NCBI GenBank assembly: GCA_024281135.1
Contig: JAMXLG010000366.1
Location: forward strand, 1-21,376
Length of the DNA: 21,376 bases
DNA from: Vulcanimicrobiia bacterium
GTDB lineage: Bacteria; Eremiobacterota; Eremiobacteria; Baltobacterales; Baltobacteraceae
Direction: 5' to 3'
Made by a program: the position numbers and the translations under genes. The notes below the pieces were generated by a model. That model searched no databases. It was not told where the DNA came from and saw nothing but the letters and a program-made list of their open reading frames with translations. Positions 16,130-21,376 of the stretch are shown piece after piece; within the stretch, counting starts at the first letter, position 1; the number at the start of each line of letters is the position of its first letter.

Positions 16130-17397
16130 CGCGGAAAGCGCATGTGCAGTGCGCTTCCGTACGGCGTGTCGTCTTCAACGAGCAGATCACGAACGTCGTC
16201 CAGCGTTGGATCGTGAACGTTGAGCGCATCGATCGTGCCGAGGGATTTTAGGAATTCGGACGTGCGCGAGAGCGAAACTTCCACGAGCCATGAGCCGCCT
16301 TCGCGCTGTTGACGATGGCGCGCGGCGAGCGCGCCAAGCGCCGCAAGCCATCCGGTCGCATGATCTAGGGCTTGCGCGGGGAGTGGAAGCGGTGCGTCTT
16401 TGCCGGCGATCGTTGCAGCGGTTCGCGTAATGCCCGACGCCATTTGTACGAGGCTATCGAAGCCGCGGCGCCCGTGCCATGGTCCATGGCCATACGCTGT
16501 GAGCGAGACGTAGACGATACCGGGGCAAAGTGCGGCAAGCTCTTCGGGACCAAATCCAGAGCCCGCAAGCGCGCCGTGCCGATACGATTGCAGAAAGACC
16601 TCTGCATCATTCGCAAGGGAACGCAACTGACGACGTCCTCCTTCAGTCTCGAGATCGATATCAACACTGCGCTTATCGAATCCGGTGTCGATATCGGTGG
16701 CGAGAATCGTCGGCAGCTTCGAAGACGCGACGTGGAGCACGTCAGAACCATAACCCGCCAACGCGCGTCCGGCGACCGGGCCCGCGATAATGCGCGTGAG
16801 GTCCAAAACGCCCGTGTCGCGCAATGAAGCAATTCGCGGCGGCGCATCACCGATCCGCGATATCGCGATGAGCGGATACCGTGCAACGCCGCTCCCATGT
16901 GGATGTTGACGCCACTCGTCATTCGTGCGTTCAGCGGCTGCTGCACCGCCGGCGGCAATAACCGCTTCTTCCAGCTCGAATGCATTCCAGTCGGCTACCG
17001 CGTCGGTGACGGCAGTGCGGTCATTCGCAACACCCAGAACAGACAACACTGCGTCAGCATGATGTGGGAAGTTACAGTGAAGCCGAATCCAACGGCCGTC
17101 GCTTGCGCGGTAATCGCCGGAGAGCGGCGCCCACGCTTCACCAACGGGTTCGCCGTTGACACGCAAGTAGCGCTCGGAACGAAAGTACAGCGATGCTTGA
17201 CGGGAATCAACGGTGACGCGAGCGTCTTGCGATGCGATCGCTGCCGCAGCGTGCGCTGCAGCAATCGTTGCCGTAGCCAATTCGTCGACGCGGTACACGG
17301 ACGGCAACGCTCGATCTCGTTTGCGGACGTCGAAGTGCGGCAGCGTATCTTCGTCGTAGCCGAGACTGACGAGCAACGAGCGAACGTCTGCGATCAA
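16117..17397 (-). CDS. CaiB/BaiF-type (family III) CoA-transferase with permuted domain order
   Basis: 426 residues. The classic family N-terminus, VLDLTRIIAGPVAGRALAGY, appears only at about residue 195, followed by DKRSVDIDLETEGG, AEVFLQSYRHGAL, IVYVSLTAYGHGPW, RRGFDSLVQMASG and finally GGSWLVEVSL. The first 190 residues hold what is normally the middle and end of the family: VTVDSRQASLYFRSERYL, SGDYRASDGRWIRLHCN (small domain), EWRQHPHGSGVARYPLI and ISRIGDAPP. The protein thus reads as a circular permutation, a layout I believe occurs in a known subfamily. The acyl substrate is unknown. The start is a TTG (17395-17397) without a ribosome site, 7 bp after the M56 gene stop, so it is probably read by reinitiation as third gene of the blaI operon. 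Confidence 0.87.
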   Translation of the reverse strand: MIADVRSLLVSLGYDEDTLPHFDVRKRDRALPSVYRVDELATATIAAAHAAAAIASQDARVTVDSRQASLYFRSERYLRVNGEPVGEAWAPLSGDYRASDGRWIRLHCNFPHHADAVLSVLGVANDRTAVTDAVADWNAFELEEAVIAAGGAAAAERTNDEWRQHPHGSGVARYPLIAISRIGDAPPRIASLRDTGVLDLTRIIAGPVAGRALAGYGSDVLHVASSKLPTILATDIDTGFDKRSVDIDLETEGGRRQLRSLANDAEVFLQSYRHGALAGSGFGPEELAALCPGIVYVSLTAYGHGPWHGRRGFDSLVQMASGITRTAATIAGKDAPLPLPAQALDHATGWLAALGALAARHRQQREGGSWLVEVSLSRTSEFLKSLGTIDALNVHDPTLDDVRDLLVEDDTPYGSALHMRFPRYDT

Positions 17398-17404
17398 AAT
17401 GGCG

Positions 17405-19072
17405 CTAGTCGATTGTGTGCGTGACGAGGACGCCGCCGGGAAGTTCGAACGTCAACCGATTCGCGGTCGCGCGCACGAGATCTCCCGCTTCATGATACGT
17501 GTGTCGCGACACCGAATAGATGATCGCGCAGCGCTTGCGTCCGCGTCCCGGGTCGCCACCCATCATCAACACGTCACCGTTGTCGATGCGAATCGCCGTT
17601 TGTGAAATTCGCCCGTAGCCGTCGGCGGTCAAGGTGAAGCGTCGCGTCGCCGGATCGTATACTTCCGTCGAGGACTCCAGCTTGCCGGCTGCGCGTTCGC
17701 CGGCCGCAATCAATACGCTGCCGTCGGGAAGCAGTGTTGCAGTATGTGCGACACGCGCTATGTGTAAACGCCCCACGCTTTCGAATGTGCGGCTGCGCCA
17801 ACGATACAGTTCGACGTCGGCCGTCGTGCCGTTCGGCGTCATTCCGCCGGTGACAAGCACATCGCCCGAACGCAAGCTCGTCATGGTGGGCGACCAGCGC
17901 GGCGTCGCAAACGGTATGTGGGCGATGTCGCGACCGTTCGCGGCGTAAAGGGTAGCGTCAGCAACGGCTGTGCCGTCCGTGTTTCGACCGCCGACCAGAA
18001 GCGCGGTGCCGTCGGGGAGCGCAACGCGCGCCGCGTCACCGATCACTGGGCGCGCAGTCGCCAACGCGGACGCGGCTCCGATCGACGTAAAGACAAAAGC
18101 GGCTAGCAACAGCGTCGCCACCGCTGCGAATCTAACGCGCGAGATGCGCGGATGCGAGCATTCAAGGACGTTCGTCACGCGGCGGACGGTATGCGATCCC
18201 TCCGCGAAGCCGGGCGCGAAGCTTGGAACACGAGCGTCGGACATCTTGAGCGCAATGTTCCAGAGCGTCGATGCATACCCGTGGCGGGCACCGATTTGCC
18301 GCACGACTGCCTCGTCGCAAGCCATCTCGCGCTCTACGGCGATCCAGCGTTGTACGACGTAAGCGAAAGGATTGAACCACATGATCGCCATGCAAAGCGA
18401 TTGCACCAGCGAACTCACATCATCGTAACGGCGCAGATGTTCGAGTTCGTGCAGTACGATGTGCTCGATCTCGTCGGCAGCTGCGCTTGCGAGCAACGTT
18501 TGCGGAACAAGCACTGCAAGCCGGCGGTACCCGATCGCGACCGGAACGGAAAGACGCGCATGGCTGAATAGGCGAACCTCACCGCGCGTTGTCGAACGCA
18601 CGCCGATGATCCGGCCCTGACGCACGAGTCTGCGCAACCCAATCAAACCCGCAGCGACGCGGAGCAAAAAGATCGCCGCACCGAACAACCAGGCAGCAGT
18701 GAAGGTGAGCGCAAAAGGCAGCGGCTGACTCACCGGAACAGGCGGTTCGTACACGTTCGTACCACCGCTGTCTCCATGCGGTAATCTCCGCGCTGCTTCC
18801 TCACGCAACAGTAGCGTCGTATCAACCGCTACGGGGTGGGACGGTGCAACAATCACCGGTTCATTGTGTGATGAAAGAAGCGTCGTCGCCGCAACGAGCG
18901 GTGTGCCAACCGCGAGTACGATCAGGAGCGCAAACCAGAGGCCGAAGCGCGCGCCGGCGTCGTCTTTAAAGCCGCGCATCCGTGCAATGACGTGGACCAG
19001 CAACACACCAGCGAGGCCGACGCCTAGCGTCAGCGCAGCGACAACGGCAAGCGCCTGCGTGAAGCCGGACAT
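17405..19072 (-). CDS. BlaR1-type M56 membrane metalloprotease with kelch-like sensor domain
   Basis: 555 residues. BlaR1 topology: membrane helices at about 5-30, 42-64 and 119-146, a cytoplasmic zinc protease domain (147-312) and a fourth helix (313-339). The zinc site is VLHELEHLRRYDD (H208, E209, H212) with E249 in EREMACDEAVV as probable third ligand. In BlaR1/MecR1 helix 4 leads to a penicillin-binding sensor; here residues 345-555 instead form four to five kelch/galactose-oxidase-like repeats: GTALLVGG, GDVLVTGG, GSVLIAAG and GDVLMMGG, each followed by a strand such as VELYRW, TEVYDPATRRFT or AIIYSVSRHTY. There is no SxxK or KTG. I infer a periplasmic ligand-binding sensor that triggers cleavage of the neighbouring BlaI-type repressor. 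AAGGA precedes the ATG; the gap to the repressor gene is 3 bp. Confidence 0.88.
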   Translation of the reverse strand: MSGFTQALAVVAALTLGVGLAGVLLVHVIARMRGFKDDAGARFGLWFALLIVLAVGTPLVAATTLLSSHNEPVIVAPSHPVAVDTTLLLREEAARRLPHGDSGGTNVYEPPVPVSQPLPFALTFTAAWLFGAAIFLLRVAAGLIGLRRLVRQGRIIGVRSTTRGEVRLFSHARLSVPVAIGYRRLAVLVPQTLLASAAADEIEHIVLHELEHLRRYDDVSSLVQSLCMAIMWFNPFAYVVQRWIAVEREMACDEAVVRQIGARHGYASTLWNIALKMSDARVPSFAPGFAEGSHTVRRVTNVLECSHPRISRVRFAAVATLLLAAFVFTSIGAASALATARPVIGDAARVALPDGTALLVGGRNTDGTAVADATLYAANGRDIAHIPFATPRWSPTMTSLRSGDVLVTGGMTPNGTTADVELYRWRSRTFESVGRLHIARVAHTATLLPDGSVLIAAGERAAGKLESSTEVYDPATRRFTLTADGYGRISQTAIRIDNGDVLMMGGDPGRGRKRCAIIYSVSRHTYHEAGDLVRATANRLTFELPGGVLVTHTID

Positions 19073-19075
19073 CTG

Positions 19076-19456
19076 TTACGTGTCCTTCGAGCGATCGAGC
19101 ATCGCTTGAATGCGTTTGCGATCGGCTTTCGAGATATCCTCGACTTTCGAGAGCTTAAGTAACAGTTGTTCGGCGGATCCGTCAAAGAAGCGATGGAGAA
19201 CGTTCTCGAGCGCCTTGCCGCGCACGTCTTCTTCTTGAAGGGCCGGCGAGTAGATGAACGTGCGACCCTCCGCGCGATGCGTGACGTAGCCTTTCTTTTC
19301 CAGGACACCAAGCGTCGTCATGACGGTGTTACGCGCCAGCGGCGGATCGTCGATCGCGTTGACGAGGTCCATATTCGTGGCCTCACCGAGATTCCATAAG
19401 GCGCGCATGATGCGCAACTCATGATCGGTGAGGACGGCGCTAGGTTTGCGTCCCAT
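19076..19456 (-). CDS. blaI: BlaI/MecI/CopY-family transcriptional repressor
   Basis: 126 residues from the ATG at 19456. Winged-helix N-terminus: LTDHELRIMRALWNLGEATN, the recognition region ARNTVMTTLGVLEKKGYVTH, and the wing EGRTFIYSPAL. It is followed by a dimerisation helix region and the C-terminal KLSKVEDISKADRKRIQAML. Length and layout fit BlaI/MecI (about 120-130 residues). A longer start at 19465 exists, but that ATG is the end of the TATAATG -10 box of its own promoter, so I reject it. The transcript then begins at or next to the start codon (leaderless). It is first in an operon with the M56 protease and the CoA-transferase, and presumably binds the palindrome 19485-19501 to repress itself and the divergent operon until the M56 protein cleaves it. 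Confidence 0.93.
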   Translation of the reverse strand: MGRKPSAVLTDHELRIMRALWNLGEATNMDLVNAIDDPPLARNTVMTTLGVLEKKGYVTHRAEGRTFIYSPALQEEDVRGKALENVLHRFFDGSAEQLLLKLSKVEDISKADRKRIQAMLDRSKDT

Positions 19457-19463
19457 GCGCCCC

Positions 19464-19491
19464 ATTATAGGATGCCTATAAATTTAGTCAA
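19464..19491 (-). promoter_or_regulatory. Promoter of the blaI-M56-CoA-transferase operon
   Basis: On the minus strand: -35 TTGACT (19491-19486), 16-bp spacer, consensus -10 TATAAT (19469-19464). Seven bases separate the -10 from the ATG at 19456, so the A of the start codon is the expected transcription start. The -35 lies in the left arm and centre of the 17-bp palindrome. Confidence 0.8.
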
Positions 19492-19501
19492 GACTTGACT
19501 A
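19485..19501. promoter_or_regulatory. 17-bp perfect palindrome, probable BlaI-type operator
   Basis: TAGTCAAG-A-CTTGACTA: eight-base arms around a single central base (19493). It contains the -35 hexamers of both divergent promoters, so one bound dimer would block both. The sequence differs from the TACAnnTGTA core known for BlaI/MecI operators in Firmicutes, but the position is exactly where an autoregulatory operator should be. Confidence 0.75.
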
Positions 19502-19522
19502 TGAATATAGTCCTATTATACT
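19495..19522 (+). promoter_or_regulatory. Promoter of the exported-protein/porin operon
   Basis: On the plus strand: -35 TTGACT (19495-19500), 16-bp spacer, -10 TATACT (19517-19522). Seven bases separate the -10 from the ATG at 19530, predicting a leaderless transcript. The geometry is the mirror image of the blaI promoter. Confidence 0.8.
19497..19512. repeat. Second, overlapping inverted repeat in the porin-operon promoter spacer
   Basis: GACTAT (19497-19502) and ATAGTC (19507-19512) are perfect arms around GAAT. With the main palindrome this gives three TAGTC/GACTA half-sites (19485, 19497, 19508), so the plus-strand promoter may hold a second repressor dimer that the blaI side lacks. Confidence 0.5.
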
Positions 19523-19529
19523 AGGCACC

Positions 19530-20042
19530 ATGATAGCCGTTCTGCTTGCCGCAACCCTCGTGGCGTCCTCGGCGGCGGATCCCCGCCGCGATTTCGACTT
19601 CGAAACCGGCACTTGGAAGATCGACGTCGTGCGTCTGATCCATCCTCTGAGCGGTTCGAAGACGTGGTTGCGCCCGCGCGGCTTCGTACACATCGTGCGC
19701 AAACTGTGGGACGGCGCCAGCCTCGCGCAGCTCGAGGCAACCAAACCGGCGCCGCACTTCTTGGGCTTGATGCTGCGCATGTACGACGCGAAAACGCAAA
19801 AGTGGAGCGTCTACTGGGGCAGCGCGGATAACGGTGCACTCGATCCGCCGCTGATCGGCAGTTTCGCTGACGGTCGCGGTGAGTTTCAAAATCACGAAAC
19901 GATCGACGGACGCGATGTTTTGGTTCGCGTCGTCTATTCGAATATCACGCAAACCTCGTTTCGCACGGAACAAGCATTTTCAGCCGACGGAGGCACAACG
20001 TGGGAACCGAATCTCATTCAAACGTTTACGCGCATCAAGTAG
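19530..20042 (+). CDS. Exported DUF1579-like protein
   Basis: 170 residues. A short signal peptide (IAVLLAATLVASSAA, cleavage near residue 16) lacks the usual basic N-region. The mature protein begins DPRRDFDFETGTWKIDVV and contains RLIHPLSGSKTWL, HFLGLMLRMYDAKTQKWSVYW, GRGEFQNHETIDGRDVLVRV and a tail with WEPNLIQTFTRIK. That is the DUF1579-like beta-barrel pattern (Phe-Glu-x-Gly-x-Trp entry, alternating strands with Trp), typical of small lipocalin-like exported proteins; the ligand is unknown. It is the first gene behind the BlaI-controlled promoter. The transcript is predicted leaderless, so no ribosome site is expected and none is seen. It overlaps the next gene by 43 bp. Confidence 0.78.
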   Translation: MIAVLLAATLVASSAADPRRDFDFETGTWKIDVVRLIHPLSGSKTWLRPRGFVHIVRKLWDGASLAQLEATKPAPHFLGLMLRMYDAKTQKWSVYWGSADNGALDPPLIGSFADGRGEFQNHETIDGRDVLVRVVYSNITQTSFRTEQAFSADGGTTWEPNLIQTFTRIK

Positions 20043-20683
20043 TCACGCGTGTCGGACTCGCCATCGCATTTGCAGCGAGCGCGATCTTCATCGCTCGCGC
20101 TGCAACCGATCCGACGTACACGGGGCCGGAAAACGCAGACGAACGGCATTTCGTTTCATCGATTCAGAGCGATCTCAATTCGCGATTTTCTTCGACGGAT
20201 GATGCCGAAAAAGCCGGCTACGTTCGCTACACGAACGAGGACGAAACCGGAGCGATCAGTTACGCAAACCGGCATTGGAACTCGATGAGCTTCCACGATC
20301 CAAGCCAGCTTTGGTACGACAAAAACGGGCATTTGCTCGGCGCCGACTATTCGGTTCTGCATTCCAACTGCAAGACACCGCCACATTTGTGGGGCGTGAA
20401 TCCCGGGCGCTGGTCCCAACTCGACGGACACATTCACTGGGTCGCACGCGACGCGCAGGGCAGTCTAAAGTATGAGCAATGGATGCCTGATGCATCGTTT
20501 ACCGCAGCCGGTGGCAACGCGTCGCATCCATCGTCGCAAACGCTCGTTGCGATGCGCAAGGTCACAAGCGCGAACGACGTCGTCACGATTTTCCATTTTC
20601 CGCCGGTGTGGGACCTGACCGTATGGGTGAAACCCAATGCAAACGGCGCTTTCGCGGACAAGAATCCCAGCGTTACTCCTTAG
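20000..20683 (+). CDS. Exported protein of unknown family
   Basis: 227 residues from the GTG at 20000, the only start codon available before the signal sequence. About 17 extra residues precede a hydrophobic export segment (VGLAIAFAASAIFIARA, about residues 18-34). The mature part has ENADERHFVSSIQSDL, DAEKAGYVRYTNEDETGAIS, SQLWYDKNGHLLGADYSV, HLWGVNPGRWSQLDGHIHW and a late FHFPPVWDLTVWV. It is rich in Trp, His and aromatics, with a single Cys in the mature region. I do not recognise a family. It is tightly packed: its start lies 43 bp inside the upstream gene and its end overlaps the porin gene by 47 bp, so the three products are likely made together. Confidence 0.78.
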   Translation: MGTESHSNVYAHQVVTRVGLAIAFAASAIFIARAATDPTYTGPENADERHFVSSIQSDLNSRFSSTDDAEKAGYVRYTNEDETGAISYANRHWNSMSFHDPSQLWYDKNGHLLGADYSVLHSNCKTPPHLWGVNPGRWSQLDGHIHWVARDAQGSLKYEQWMPDASFTAAGGNASHPSSQTLVAMRKVTSANDVVTIFHFPPVWDLTVWVKPNANGAFADKNPSVTP

Positions 20684-21376
20684 CGCGGTCGCGCTGCTCG
20701 GCGTAACGCAAGTCGCGCGTTCGCCGCATGCAATTCGCGTACGGGTCTACGCGCGAACGTATCAGGCATCGCTTCGACTGAACAGCGATGCGCCGAACAG
20801 CAGCGCGCTGACGACGGGTTCCAACTCGCTTGCGATCCTGAACGCAGAATACCGCGCGAGCGATCGCTGGAGCGCAGGTGCATCGTATCAGTACACGACG
20901 ATGAACGGGTTCACCGCACAGAGCGCGCAGAGCAAACTGCTCGAGTCATACGTCACGTACGAGCAGCCGCATCTGCTCGTACGCGCCGGAAACCAAATGT
21001 TCGTTTCACCGTGGGCTGATGCGCATAACGTCTCGGGACTTCCGCCGAGTTCATTTCAAGGCGTTCTCGGGTCATATGCTCGCAGCACCTGGACGATCGA
21101 CGCCGCACTGATGGATCGCTTCCAGGATGCGTACGCGACATCGTTCTCTCGCACGACGTTGCTGACGGGCCTAACACCGGGTGCGACAACGCCCGGCTTC
21201 TCCTATCTGCACGCCGGATACACGAGTAACGACAGCCGTTCGATCGCGAATGCGTACGTCTATGGCCTGTCGGGGATCGGGCCGATGCTGTGGTTCTCCG
21301 GAACGCGCGTGCTAAGTATCGCCGGTTGGGCACCGCAACTCGACGTACAAGCCGGCGTCGAACACGGATCGTCGCA
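20637..21376 (+). CDS. Outer-membrane porin, OprD-like (3' end outside the window)
   Basis: The frame is open from the ATG at 20637 to the window end (246 complete codons). Signal peptide: QTALSRTRIPALLLSAVALL, with cleavage probably near residue 32 (…RSPHA). The mature part alternates polar and hydrophobic residues as in beta-barrels: VRVYARTYQASLRLN, LAILNAEYRASDRWSAGASY, LLESYVTYEQPHLLVRAGNQ, then LPPSSFQGVLGSYARSTW and AALMDRFQDAYATSF. The G-x-Q…P…LPPSSFxG order resembles OprD-family substrate-specific porins. A GGGTGA stretch about 7 nt before the ATG may serve as ribosome site. An outer-membrane protein here is the best direct evidence that the host has two membranes. It is co-transcribed behind the BlaI-type operator. 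Confidence 0.75.
   Translation, partial: MQTALSRTRIPALLLSAVALLGVTQVARSPHAIRVRVYARTYQASLRLNSDAPNSSALTTGSNSLAILNAEYRASDRWSAGASYQYTTMNGFTAQSAQSKLLESYVTYEQPHLLVRAGNQMFVSPWADAHNVSGLPPSSFQGVLGSYARSTWTIDAALMDRFQDAYATSFSRTTLLTGLTPGATTPGFSYLHAGYTSNDSRSIANAYVYGLSGIGPMLWFSGTRVLSIAGWAPQLDVQAGVEHGSS

Noticed and set aside
19457..19465. Upstream ATG adding three residues to the BlaI-type repressor
   Set aside because: This ATG overlaps the -10 hexamer TATAAT of its own promoter, so it would not be in the mRNA.
17405..19465. Beta-lactam resistance locus
   Set aside because: The sensor lacks a penicillin-binding domain, and there is no beta-lactamase or PBP gene in the window.
1..21376. tRNA, rRNA, CRISPR array or riboswitch
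   Set aside because: No repeat-spacer pattern, cloverleaf or recognisable conserved RNA motif was seen on either strand; read by eye only, so small RNAs could be missed.

Overview
This is a 21.4 kb chromosomal window of moderately high GC (I judge it at roughly 57-60 %), densely packed with short intergenic gaps. It encodes an outer-membrane porin, lipoprotein and Sec-type signal peptides, a ferredoxin-dependent 2-oxoacid oxidoreductase and several small exported proteins of unknown function. That points to an aerobic, double-membraned environmental bacterium. The gene mix resembles uncultured soil lineages such as Eremiobacterota/Vulcanimicrobiota (WPS-2), but this is an inference from gene style; no rRNA or marker gene is present to settle it.

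Left part (1-5.7 kb): a frameshifted IS200/IS605-type tnpB remnant runs off the left edge. It is followed by an ammonium channel gene (amt), a small DUF1801 gene, and a minus-strand operon of three overlapping small membrane-protein genes resembling the E. coli yqjD/yqjE stress-membrane cluster. A divergent region with an inverted repeat leads to a response regulator whose HD-GYP output domain has lost key metal ligands, and then to a secreted CHRD-like protein.

Middle (5.8-12.1 kb): a DUF4870 membrane protein, the korAB operon (2-oxoacid:ferredoxin oxidoreductase) on the minus strand, a divergent aquaporin Z, and a 794-residue fusion of an MFS transporter with a PlsC-like acyltransferase. 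The fusion overlaps the aquaporin tail to tail by 79 bp.

Right-middle (12.2-16.1 kb): a plus-strand run of four genes: a secreted six-hairpin (GH76-like) protein, a lipoprotein, a two-lobed retropepsin-like aspartic protease with a PDZ domain, and an HD-domain hydrolase. The lipoprotein and protease lie in the same frame, separated only by one TAA and two codons.

Right end (16.1-21.4 kb): the most interesting locus. A BlaI-type repressor, a BlaR1-type M56 membrane protease whose sensor is a kelch-like repeat domain instead of a penicillin-binding domain, and a CoA-transferase with apparently permuted domain order form one minus-strand operon. Facing it is a plus-strand operon of overlapping genes for two exported proteins and an OprD-like porin, which runs off the window. 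Between them sits a 17-bp perfect palindrome covering both -35 boxes. Two near-consensus promoters are arranged mirror-symmetrically around it, and each start codon lies exactly 37 nt from the centre, so both transcripts look leaderless. I read this as a proteolysis-controlled envelope circuit with a non-beta-lactam sensor.
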